Positions 19,601 through 28,301 of a stretch of DNA of 32,157 bases are shown here, piece by piece. The position numbers and the translations under genes are program-made. This DNA comes from Caulochytrium protostelioides (lineage: Eukaryota; Chytridiomycota; Caulochytriomycetes; Caulochytriales; Caulochytriaceae), in NCBI GenBank assembly GCA_003615045.1, contig ML014311.1, positions 1 to 32,157 of the forward strand, read 5' to 3'. Numbering within the stretch: the stretch's first letter is position 1; the number at the start of each line of letters is the position of its first letter. The notes beneath the pieces are model-generated. The model was given only the letters and a program-made list of their open reading frames with translations. It was not told the origin of the DNA and searched no databases.

Positions 19601-22367
19601 ACCCGCGGCCGCGTGCGTCGCCCGCGCCCGGCGCCGCATCGAGCGCGGCCCTCATCGCGGTGGCGCCGGCACCGCTGCCGGGGCGGCGCGTCAGGTCAAA
19701 CGCGCGCTGCACCATGGCCGTGACCGGCAGCAGGGCGAGCATGCGGGGCCGCAGCGCCGCGAGCGTCGAGGCGGCCACGCGCACCGGGAAGCCCATCGTC
19801 GTGCTCAGCAGCTGCGCAAGACTAGCGTCCTGCTCGGTGTGAAAATAGACGCCCATCAGCAGACCGACTTCACGGTGGCGCTGCGCGTCAGGCGTGGTCG
19901 CCGCGCCGACCGGAGGGTGGCGGCTGCGGCGCTGGCGCCGGAGAAACCGCCGGCGGCACGCAGCACGATCCGGGCCGTCGACCGGGCGGACGAGGGCGCC
20001 GCCGGTGGGCACCGCCATGGCTGCGGCCGCCTCGAAGGGCTCGGGCGCTTCCTCGTCGTGAGAGACCGCGGTCGGGCGTGAGCGGCGGCCTCGACGGCGG
20101 GGTGGCGGAGCACGTGCCAGGGACGGCACGTGGGCGGGGGCGTTGAAAGACGGGTCCGTCGAGCCGCGGGTCAACGGCGCCCCCGTCATGCTCTGAGCTC
20201 GGGGACCGTTGCCTGCTTGCGGGAGACCCTTCTCAGGATCAGGGTCGTCCTCATCACCCCCATCAGGGTCGTCGTGATCGTCATCCTCATCGTCGTCATC
20301 CTCATCGTGATCATCATGGCCATCGTCGTCGTCCGCCTGAGTCTTGATCTCCGTTCCGACAACCTCGCCGTGAATCTCATGCATGACATGGTGCATCGCC
20401 GTGGCCCAGGCATCCAAATCGGCGTCTAACACGGTCGTTCGATGCGCGGGCTTCGATAATGATGATGACGACGACGACGATGGCGGTGCTGAGGTCTGCG
20501 GCGGGTTCATGAGCAGCTCGGCCAAAGTCACGAGCCAGACCATGGCATACAGCGCGACTTGGTGCGGGGTCGCGGCCGGCAGATGAGCCACCGCATCCAG
20601 CAGGCCGCGCGTGTCGCTGCGCGGCAGCGCCGGCTGGAGCAGCGTGGTAAGCCCGACGAGCGGGTACAGCTGCGCGCTGAGCGTGGCGCGCGCCTCCCGC
20701 GCATACTGGATCGCCTCGGCCTGGCGCTCGCCGGCGGTCGGCACGACGTTCGGCACCGCCTTGTACGCGCGCTTCATGGACAGCGCGGCGTGGCTTGGGC
20801 GCACGGGCCGCGGCGGCGGCGCGACGGCGCCGGCCTCGGACTGCGTGAACGCGGCCGCCGTGCGGCGGAACGCCGCCAGCATCGTGTCGTACATGGCGCG
20901 GCTCGCGGCCGCGACCGTTGCCGCCGCCGCGTCGCCGTCGCCGCCCGCGTCCGTCTGGGATGGCGCCGGCCGCAGCGCATGCCGCGACGGAAACAGCAGC
21001 GCCCGCCTGGGGGCGTCGGAGAGGACCTGCGACCAGAACAGGCGCGCTTCCTCGGCGGCGGCCGCTGAGGGCGTGCGGCCGCCGCCGCGGCCGCCGCCGC
21101 TGCCGCCGGCCTGCGCCACCCGCGCCGCTTGGAGACGCACAATGACGGCCGGCAGGCGCTGCGCCTCGAAGAGCTGCTGCTGCACGCGCTCGGTCAGGTC
21201 GCGCGGGTGCCACGCGAGCAGCGGCGGGAGGACGGCCTCGACGGCGCGCGCCACGCGGCGGCTCAGGCCGGCCGACTGGATCAGGGCGTCAAAGACCGCG
21301 GCGGCGTCCCAGACGAACCCCCCCAGCAGCGCGGTGAGCGCGTGCTCGTGCGGCGTCACGGGCCGGTCGGCCGGCAGCTGCAGCAGGCGGAGCGTGTCGC
21401 CGTCGCTCGGGCGGCCCGAGCGCCCGTCGTCGCCGCTCAGATCGCTCGTCTCCGACACGGGCAGGAGCAGGAACGCCGTGACGAGATCGACGAGCGGGAT
21501 CAGGTCGGGCGCATGCGAGAGCACGAGCACGAGGATCTGCAGCGCGGTCGGATGCGTGATACTGAGCCGCGTGGCGTGGAGGATCGGCGGCGATGCTGAG
21601 GCGGAGGACGGCCAGTAGGGCGTCGGGACCGGCGGTGCGTTCGGCGGCGCGTGGGCCGCGTGGGCCTCGACGCGGGCCCGGTACATGCGGCCCGCGGCGA
21701 CGATGCACGCGAGGTCCGACAGGACGCGCTGGAGCTTGTCGGCGCCCTGCGCGTGCTGCGGCGAGAGTGTTGCGTAGAAGGCCGGGAGGTGCTGGCGGGT
21801 CGCCGCCAGCGGGGCCGTCGGGTCGCCGTGGGTCGCGGCCGCGAGGACGGCCGGGGCCGCGCGCCGCTCGGCGGCGTACAGCGCCCGCAGCTTGGCCGGC
21901 GGCATGGCGCCCAGCGAGGCGGCGACGGCCGCCACGACCTGCCGCCGCCCCACTAGCTCCGACGCATACGTGTCGGGCGCGTACGTCACAATCCCGGGCC
22001 CCGGCAGCAGCCGGCCCTCCCAGTAGGGCGCGGGCAGCAGTAGAAAGCAGTAGGCCAGAAACGGGTCGAGATCAAAGTCCAGCTCGTCGCCCGACGACGC
22101 GTCGTCGGGCTCATGGCCACGGCCGCGGGAGCCCGCCGGCACCGTGTAGGGGGGCTGGCCGCTGGCCAGCACGGCGCGCTTCGCGGCCAGCGTGGCGAGC
22201 CGGGGACAGGGCGACCCGTGGCTGTGGGCGGCGCGCGGCGGACGCTGCCCGAAGACGGGCGGATGCGTCGTGCGGTCGTCGTAGGATGTCCTTGCCGGCG
22301 CCGATCCTCCCGCGCTGGCGGCATAGCGCGGCGGCGGTGGCGGCCGTGGCGGCCGTGCATACGGCAT
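16620..22367 (-). CDS. INTS2: Integrator complex subunit 2 (INTS2) homologue
   Basis: A 1915-residue helical-repeat protein, counted from the first in-frame ATG (22367, context GCC-ATG). INTS2 is part of the Integrator backbone, which acts on RNA polymerase II in premature termination and snRNA 3' end formation. Blocks collinear with animal INTS2 are visible. VYFHTEQDASLAQLLSTTMG lies near residues 830-850, a segment like 'H-P-R-Q-R-A-Q-W-L-R-W-Q-I-L' near 940-960, and QIMWLFLLVQLHD near 1040. Best preserved is DPALIAMIHHQGYPLAVLP followed by HLVHHVPALHVC (about 1600-1635), matching the human DPN...HFQGYP...PSMHICLDF region. Human INTS2 is about 1200 residues; the excess is low-complexity insertion, including poly-Asp/Glu (20240-20335), poly-Ser (about 20455-20480) and Pro/Arg-rich linkers. 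No intron is required, though an upstream exon cannot be excluded. Its stop lies 47 bases from the convergent CCCH gene. Confidence 0.88.
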   Translation of the reverse strand: MPYARPPRPPPPPRYAASAGGSAPARTSYDDRTTHPPVFGQRPPRAAHSHGSPCPRLATLAAKRAVLASGQPPYTVPAGSRGRGHEPDDASSGDELDFDLDPFLAYCFLLLPAPYWEGRLLPGPGIVTYAPDTYASELVGRRQVVAAVAASLGAMPPAKLRALYAAERRAAPAVLAAATHGDPTAPLAATRQHLPAFYATLSPQHAQGADKLQRVLSDLACIVAAGRMYRARVEAHAAHAPPNAPPVPTPYWPSSASASPPILHATRLSITHPTALQILVLVLSHAPDLIPLVDLVTAFLLLPVSETSDLSGDDGRSGRPSDGDTLRLLQLPADRPVTPHEHALTALLGGFVWDAAAVFDALIQSAGLSRRVARAVEAVLPPLLAWHPRDLTERVQQQLFEAQRLPAVIVRLQAARVAQAGGSGGGRGGGRTPSAAAAEEARLFWSQVLSDAPRRALLFPSRHALRPAPSQTDAGGDGDAAAATVAAASRAMYDTMLAAFRRTAAAFTQSEAGAVAPPPRPVRPSHAALSMKRAYKAVPNVVPTAGERQAEAIQYAREARATLSAQLYPLVGLTTLLQPALPRSDTRGLLDAVAHLPAATPHQVALYAMVWLVTLAELLMNPPQTSAPPSSSSSSSLSKPAHRTTVLDADLDAWATAMHHVMHEIHGEVVGTEIKTQADDDDGHDDHDEDDDDEDDDHDDPDGGDEDDPDPEKGLPQAGNGPRAQSMTGAPLTRGSTDPSFNAPAHVPSLARAPPPRRRGRRSRPTAVSHDEEAPEPFEAAAAMAVPTGGALVRPVDGPDRAACRRRFLRRQRRSRHPPVGAATTPDAQRHREVGLLMGVYFHTEQDASLAQLLSTTMGFPVRVAASTLAALRPRMLALLPVTAMVQRAFDLTRRPGSGAGATAMRAALDAAPGAGDARGRGSTSPASRLGMHWDGRAYARPASPVALTLMQRLAESQLLRDHPRQRAQWLRWQILQTACPVSPALAEHVTMMVREIADGLAPGQPAAAGERARRQLEGLVPPGQTARILTQATEPGQIMWLFLLVQLHDRQVVRLVYDETPPRGADAARPIGAEPLPSTEATETILLQARSAPTGPHRGPGPRPAGDASNGASSMAVRTIRLLTLPAAFCPAYYAHRVLPDPPLAPDAAYAAIAARFIALLRHAFPGLRRDVPYGQTLLPDVPPDAVAPRLPVRASRFACWRWPALDALFHRAPQLEVRGWRPRSDVGTPMAVAPATDGDGPGMRPWSTVPAVSALAWLRQTPFPLSLPAVAAALHPARWTTADEAWVEVLAVLEVLWDMTPYVGELPPYRDGWAACMAVAVWPLGQALLAQETVVAPDEPSPGGRSGLKRPRLAPPPTRMKADPEAAPPPPAGAYRQAVATILRLWGVWRAYFPRLCLAYTWRSLQAPGPVRGPIPESTGESTGEPTQRPAAAAASAPLTRNALADDAPVKTEPGPADRAAAGGLGPRGSGPPKRLFHGHHHVAQLLAAPWSLFAVDAATFQAPPLVSLFLELLDLTLGLMKDQYGWLRHDRVRPSPDGDEAVSRGGEGAAARYMETAWPTAQTAMLQLLIDVLHPHTRSATPASDAIRPMLYQYFNQAFLQDPALIAMIHHQGYPLAVLPHLVHHVPALHVCSTLVPTIIMHHDHAMRQQRAARTAWVFAGHLAATVCAVYPIAATQDLASNFMVPFLEAQLEAWRNLAERWLQTAKTLPVIDVDAAAALAMEASSIAAMWQRQQQPLPTAASPSSSGLAGIQGAFATTVEAWTATLPPLASVASATGASATLQPFVEAAYHALHLLAQFTRVFPMLCTRTLQIYTRVRLPGTDALVVEALRQREAPASRAADRDDTDHRGWAHFAQRAGLVAPCPSARAADATDTSDAARLAEAAAAVRAVLLLQSELYVVYTQVLETSQS
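20240..20335 (-). repeat. Acidic (Asp/Glu/His) tract inside INTS2
   Basis: GAT/GAC/GAG-rich coding DNA giving a run of Asp with some Glu, His and Gly, residues about 677-709. It separates two conserved helical blocks and is absent from animal INTS2. Confidence 0.75.
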
Positions 22368-23437
22368 GGCGCCGTCGCTATCGTCGTCGTCGCCGTCGGC
22401 GCCGTCGTCCGCCGCGCGCCACCGTCGTGTCCGGACGCGTGGGCGCCGCGCGTGCTCAGCCTCGGCCGACGCGCCCGCGGCGGATCCTCCGAGATCCCTG
22501 GAGAGCGCGGGCCGGCCGCGGGGTCCTTCCGTTCGGTTCGGCCGCGCCGTGAGAGGGACGAGGGAGACCCGCGCGGAGGCTCGCCCACACGGCTTACGGT
22601 CAGCGCACACGTTGGCTCCGACGGGGACGGGGACGGTGGGGTCACGTGCAGAACACGAGAGGAGGAGGAAGGGCTGGCCACGCAGTCCGAAAGGGACGGG
22701 CCGCAAAGGACGGCGTCCAGCGCACGACGATCGATCGACCCCACGACCCGCCGATCCGACGATCGATCGTCCTGCTCGGGCGTCTCCCGTCGCGGGCGCC
22801 CCGTATGCCTGCGGCTTCGGAGGGCGTGAGTTGACCGCGGGCGCGCGCCGCCGGGTCGCTCGCTGTGAACCGGGGTGGTGACTTGGCGCGTGGCGGCGGC
22901 GGCGGGCGGCGGGCGGGGGTGGAGTGGCGCAGCCACGGCGCGCCGCGGGGTCCTGTGGCGCTCGCGGGGGTCGGCGGCCGGTCGCTTCTGTCCGCCGCCG
23001 CCGCCGCCGCCGCCAGCTCCGCCGTGGCTCCCGCCGGCGCGCCCGCGCGGGGAGTGTTGCGTCGGCGTCGGCGGCCCGGACGACCCGGATCGCCGACAAC
23101 GCCGACCCGGCGTCGCGCCCGTCTCGATCGATCGACGCCGTGCGGAGATTTGCCAGTCAGCCGTTCCGAAGGCCGCACGCACCTTCCTCGCGGGGCTTTG
23201 CGAGGCTCATTGCATCGCATCGCATCGCATTGCATCGCATTTCGCCGCATCGCGCCGCGCAGGTCGCACGGGGGTCGATCGATCCATGCGCGGATCGCTC
23301 TCGCCGAGAGAGCGCCGCCGTTGCCTCGGCCGTCACGGCGATTCGCGTGGCTGCTCCCGCTGCGGTCCTGGCGCTCGTTGCTCCCGTGGCGCCGTCTATC
23401 GCCAGACCGGGCCAGACCCGGTGGCTCACGTCCCAGG
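22368..23437. promoter_or_regulatory. Shared divergent promoter of INTS2 and RBBP5
   Basis: 1070 bases between two divergent start codons, without a recognisable coding domain. It holds four GATCGATC-type palindromes: about 22729-22737, 22761-22769, 23125-23134 and 23275-23284. There is also a GCATC repeat near 23211-23260. Open frames here come from high GC. Regulatory meaning is inferred from position and motif recurrence. Confidence 0.45.
23211..23260. repeat. GCATC pentanucleotide repeat
   Basis: About eight imperfect copies of GCATC/GCATT, roughly 180-230 bases upstream of the RBBP5 ATG. An expanded simple repeat in the leader or promoter. Confidence 0.75.
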
Positions 23438-25270
23438 ATGGAGCTGATCGACGCCTTTGAGCAGAACGTGCCGTCCACGCTCGAGACGAGCCTGCAGCTC
23501 GACGCGCTGCTGCCGCTGCAGGCGTATCCGTTCGGACGGCCCATCCCCCTCGCCGGCAAGCAGACGCCGGCACCCGCGACCGCCCAGTGGCACCCCTCCG
23601 GTGGGCTGCTCGCCGTCGGCAGCCACGACGGCAGCATCCATCTCATCGACACGCGCACCCACGGCCACGCCCTCGTCCTCGCCGCCCACGGCGCCGCCGT
23701 CACGAGCCTCGACTGGCACGCCTCGGGCCGCTTCCTCCTCTCCGCCGGCAACGACTGGAACATCGTGCTCTGGGCCTTCTCCCGCACCGCCGTCCACCGC
23801 TACGCCACCCTCCGTCTCGACGCCCGCGTCCGCGTCGCCCGCTTCGGCTCCCGCCGCCGTCCATCCCCCAAGAAACAGAACGGCGACGACGGCAGCAACA
23901 GCAGCAGCAGCAGCGGTCGCGACCACCCCCGTCCCGTCCCTGGAGACGGCCTCCAACCATCGTCGCCGTTCGAGGTGGTCGCCGCCCTCGACGGCCAGGA
24001 CGCCCTGCTGCTGCTCCGCGTCCATGCGCCGCATGTCTACGACGCCCCCGTCGTCCTCCCCGGGCCCACCCAGCGGCATGTGACCGATCCGGCGCCGCCG
24101 AACGGCGGCACCGGCAGGACGAGCGGTCCCGGCGGCGGCCCCGACGGCCCCGACGGCCCCGACGACCACGTGCCCGTCGTCACGGGCGCCCCGACGACGC
24201 TGTGCATGCGCCACGCCGCCGACGGCACGTACCTCCTCGCCGGCTACGCCAAGGGCTTCGTCGCGATCCTGGACACGGTGACGTGGCGCGTCGTCTCGGC
24301 CTTCCGCGCGTCCGGCGGCAGCGCCCTCAAAGAAATCGGCACCGACGCCACCGGCCGCAATGTGCTGGCCAACTGCAACGACCGCGTCATCCGCCTCTTC
24401 TCCTTTGCCGTCGACCCCCCGTCGGGTGCTATTGCGGGCGGCGGCGGTGGTGGTGCTGCGACGACGACGGCGCGTGCCGACGATGTCGATGTCGATGTCG
24501 ATGTCGATGTCGATGTCGATGTCGATGTCGATGCCGATGCCGATGCCGATGTCGATGCCGATACCGATGCCGCGGCGCCCCCGCGTCCTGCACGCCGTGT
24601 GACCGTCACGCCGCTGCTCCGATTCCAGGACACGGTGAACCGGCTCGCGTGGGCCCGCGCCGCATTCAGCGCCGACGGCGAGTTCATCGTCGGCTGCCCC
24701 GGCGGCACGCACCGCCACGCGCTGTACCTGTGGGACCGGCACCTGGGCACGCTCGTGACGCTGCTGGAGGGCCCGCCGGACGGGCTGGTCGATGTCGTGT
24801 GGCATCCGACCATGCCGGCCGCGGCGAGTATCACGGGCCGCGGCGAAGTCCTGTTCTGGCATGGGCCGCGGCGCCAGCGCTACTCGGCGCTGGATCCGGG
24901 CTTCCGCGAGATCGAGCAGAACATCGTCTACGCCGAGCGCGAGGATGAGTTCGATGTCGCCACTGATGCCAAGGGCCGCGTGCTCCCAGTCTGGATGCTC
25001 CAGGAGCAGCAGACGCAGCAGGCTGCGGCCGACGGTCTGGGCGAGGACATCATTACGATTGTGGACGCCGACGACGACGCCGACGATGACGACGACGACG
25101 CCGACGCCGACAACGACGCCGTCGCCAGGCGCAGGCGCAGGCGCAGGGACGCCGAGACGCATGACTATCGCCCGACCCTGGCCCACGTTCCCGTAGCGCC
25201 CTGGCCTGATCGCGTCGTGGCCGACATGGCCGACGAGTCGTTCTATGCCGCTGAAAACGATCACTGGTAG
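23438..25270 (+). CDS. SWD1: COMPASS subunit SWD1/RBBP5 (WD40)
   Basis: A 610-residue WD40 protein, the SWD1 (yeast) / RBBP5 (animal) subunit of the SET1/MLL complex. With Ash2/Bre2 it activates the methyltransferase for histone H3 Lys4. It starts MELIDAFEQN at the first good ATG (23438), comparable to the ESFGQN start of RBBP5. Family landmarks occur in order: AVGSHDGSIHLIDTRTHG, an SAGNDWNIVLW blade, GYAKGFVAILDT, NCNDRVIRLFSF, FSADGEFIVG, HALYLWDRHLGTLVTLLEG, VDVVWHPTMP and AEREDEFDV. This last is the acidic hinge that docks on the methyltransferase and Ash2. Insertions absent from relatives break the propeller: a Ser-rich loop near 23890-23930, a Gly/Pro loop near 24100-24165, and a (Asp-Val)n run (24482-24571). 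A poly-Asp tract lies in the C-terminal tail. No intron is seen. Confidence 0.95.
   Translation: MELIDAFEQNVPSTLETSLQLDALLPLQAYPFGRPIPLAGKQTPAPATAQWHPSGGLLAVGSHDGSIHLIDTRTHGHALVLAAHGAAVTSLDWHASGRFLLSAGNDWNIVLWAFSRTAVHRYATLRLDARVRVARFGSRRRPSPKKQNGDDGSNSSSSSGRDHPRPVPGDGLQPSSPFEVVAALDGQDALLLLRVHAPHVYDAPVVLPGPTQRHVTDPAPPNGGTGRTSGPGGGPDGPDGPDDHVPVVTGAPTTLCMRHAADGTYLLAGYAKGFVAILDTVTWRVVSAFRASGGSALKEIGTDATGRNVLANCNDRVIRLFSFAVDPPSGAIAGGGGGGAATTTARADDVDVDVDVDVDVDVDVDADADADVDADTDAAAPPRPARRVTVTPLLRFQDTVNRLAWARAAFSADGEFIVGCPGGTHRHALYLWDRHLGTLVTLLEGPPDGLVDVVWHPTMPAAASITGRGEVLFWHGPRRQRYSALDPGFREIEQNIVYAEREDEFDVATDAKGRVLPVWMLQEQQTQQAAADGLGEDIITIVDADDDADDDDDDADADNDAVARRRRRRRDAETHDYRPTLAHVPVAPWPDRVVADMADESFYAAENDHW
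24482..24571 (+). repeat. GATGTC hexanucleotide repeat coding for (Asp-Val)n
   Basis: Eight perfect GATGTC copies, then seven GAT-G[CT]C variants (one GATACC), giving alternating Asp-Val and Asp-Ala in a loop of the RBBP5 propeller at residues about 349-378. The unit is a multiple of three, so length change keeps the frame. Confidence 0.95.
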
Positions 25271-25913
25271 CGTGGCCCGGCCCTCACCATCTCACCGGCC
25301 GCCCGCTGGCGGGGTGCTGCGCCACGCGGCGGGTGGCTTCGCCGTGCGATGGGGGCGAGGGTGTGGCGTCGGCAGGCGCCGGGGCCCCAGCGTGCGGCAG
25401 CCGCGCGTGCGGCCGGCCTTCGCTCCCCGGCGCCAGTGGCGCGGATGGACCGATGGCGCGGGCGAAGGCGGCAAGCGCCGCTGCGCCAACTCCGACGCGC
25501 TGTCGCTCGTCGTGCCGACGGACGATCGCCGTGCTCCCCTTCACGCGCCGTCACACCGCTGCGACCGCGGACCGCGGACCGAAGCCGGCCGCCCCGTGGC
25601 GGCCCCTGCCTCGGTCGGCCGGCTCGACCATCCCATCCTAGCCGACGCCGGCGACGTCGCGCTCGATCCCCCTTCACCCCGCGCCGCGCCGCGCCGTACG
25701 TGAACCGCCGCGCTTGAGGCCGTCCTGGCCGGTCGGGACCTGCTTCCATCCCGCGGCGCCAGGAAACCACGCGTCGGCCCCCGTCGCTCCGCTGGCGTCG
25801 CTGCCGGACCGGACCGTGGCACGGTCCGCCAGTCACGCGACGTGCCCCTGACACGGCGATCGGGCCCCCGCTCCCTCGTCCTCCCCCCCGCTCGGGCCCC
25901 AGTCGCGGCCGGG
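25271..25913. other. Intergenic region RBBP5 to CTC1
   Basis: 643 GC-rich bases between tandem genes. It should hold the RBBP5 3' UTR and the CTC1 promoter. No domain, RNA or clear core-promoter motif is recognised; the open frames are compositional. Confidence 0.5.
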
Positions 25914-28262
25914 ATGGCGCTGGGGTGGCGCCGCGTCCGGCTCGACCGCGAGATCGCGGCGTACCGCCGCCAGCCCGACGCGCAGACCTACCGCGCGGCC
26001 GTCGGCCAGGATGGCCATGGGCGGGCGCCCTTTCTGGTCGGCACGCTCGCGCCCTATGCCGCATGGATGGACGCGGCCCCGGCGGTCCTGACGCCCCTGA
26101 CGCCGCACGAGCGCCACGGCGCGCCCGGGCTCCTCCCGCCCACGTGGGTCTTTATCGACGCGGCGGCCCCGGGCGCCTCCCAGCCTCCAACGACGTCCGT
26201 CGCGGCGCCCGTCGTCGTCGTCGTCGGGTCGCCGGCGGAGCAATGGCTCCGTGGCTGCGCCGCGCAGCCCATCGCGGCGGTGGTGCTCACCGGCTTTGAT
26301 GTCGTGCTGACCACGGACCACCTCCCCACCTGCCCCAGCCCTTGCATGAGCACCAGCATCAGTACCAGCACCAGCCCTAATACCAACACCAGCACCACCG
26401 CCACGAGCACCGCCCGCCCGTCGCCGCCCGCCGACGGCGTCTATCTGGAGATGGTGGCGGCCCCGCGGCGGTGCCGCTCGCCGCAAGGCCTCACAGCGGT
26501 CGTGGCGCGCGCGTGCTTCTCCCCGGACGCCTGGCACGCCGCCACGACGCCCGAGCCGCCCGCGTTCCCGCCGATCGCGCCGCACGGCATCCCCACGCTG
26601 CTCTCCCACCCCGACGCGCTGTCGCCCGCGCAGCAGGCCGCCCTGGCGCAGCACGTGCATCCTGTCTCGCTCGCACGCCCCGACGCGGCGTCCGTCACTG
26701 CCGCGGACGCCCGGGCCCCCGCGGCCGAGGCAGACACGGTTCCGACGGGCGCGGCCGAGGCGGGCGCGGTCTGGCGCGCGCTGAACGCGCGATTGTCGCC
26801 GCCGCCGCCGGCCGCCGTGTCGGTGCAGGGCCGTGTCGTCCGGCAGAGCCCGATCCTCGCCCACGGCGACCGCCTCTGCTTTTTCCTCGATCTGGCCTGC
26901 GCCATCGCGGAGGCCGGCGATGGCGCGGCCGCGCTGCCCACGCCCGCCGTCTGGCCGCGCCTCGGCCTGGGGTCTCGCGTGACGGTGACCCTGTGCTGGT
27001 CGGCGGCGCAGGACCTCGCGCCCGCCTGCCGGCCCTCGGAGGCCACGCCGCCGCAGCGGCCGCCCCCGGCCTCATCCGGTCGGGCTCCTCATCTCGAGGC
27101 GGGGGCGCTCGCGCGCGCGCTGACGGCCGCCGCGCGGTCGCCCGAGACGCGGCTCCGCGCGATCCATGCGGCGCTCGCGGTCGGGGGCACGTATGTCGTG
27201 ACGCACCTGCAGACGCGGCACCTGATGGCGCCCTGCGCAGCGACACCCTCCGGGGGCCCCTCCTCCCCGTCGCCGGCCGCGGAGGGGGGGCCGCCCGCCA
27301 TCAAGATCGCCCTGCTCGTCGCCACGCCATCCACCCACGCATATGTCCTGGCCCGGCCGGCGTTTCAAACGGCCATGACGAGCGACACGCGGCCTGCGCC
27401 TGCGCCTGCGCCTACGTTGTCGTCCCTGTCTCGGCAGCCGCTGCTGTCCTGGGCGCTGCAGGATCGGACGCATGCGCTCGAGCGCTCGATCATGCGCCGT
27501 CTGGGGCTCGTGCATTATACGGGCACCCTCGGCCGGTATCACGCCGACACCGACGCGTGGTCGCTCGACGGCGGCAGCGTGTTCGTGGACCTCACGGGCG
27601 CGCCGCACCTCGGCGCCATGCGCGGGTGGCGGCCCGGGACGTGCCTCCGTCTCCACCAGGTGCACCGCGACACGACCGTCTACCGCAGCGGCGACGGCGA
27701 CTGGGCCACCGGCGTCGTGCTCCGGGCTTGCGCCGTGTCCTCCGCCGAGATCATAGGGGTCCCGTCGCGCGACGCCGTCGCCGACTCCGGTGCAGCGCCC
27801 GTGGCTGCAGGGAAGCGGGTAGGTCGACTCGCGCCGCCGCGCGGTCCCGACGGCGGGGACGGCGGCCGGCCGGCCTGGCTCACGCTCTCGCAGCACGCCC
27901 CCGCCACGGACGAGATCGCCATCGCCACGTACCGCGCCGGCGTCCGTCTGGCGATGCGGACGGTGTGTGGCCCACGCGTGTGGGACACGGCGAGCGCCCC
28001 GTGGCGGGACGCGCTGGAGCGTGCCGTCTGGACCCGGACCTCGGCGCCGGCGCCTCCGCCGGCGAGGCCGACCAGCCCTGGGGGCCGCGCCCCGTCCCGA
28101 GCGACCACGACGCACTTCCTCATGCATGATCGCGTGTGCGCCTTCGGCGACCCTGCCCTGCCCGACATCGTGGCCATCCCGATGCCCCTCGCACGGCTGC
28201 TGGCTGGCCACCATGCGCTTCGCGCCTTCGTGCCGCGGGCGACGCCTTCCGTGCACCAGGAG

Positions 28263-28301
<39 letters not shown>

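Noticed and set aside
23426-25264. 612-codon minus frame opposite RBBP5
   Set aside because: Almost exactly antisense to the WD40 protein; contains (DI)n from the GATGTC repeat; no independent support.
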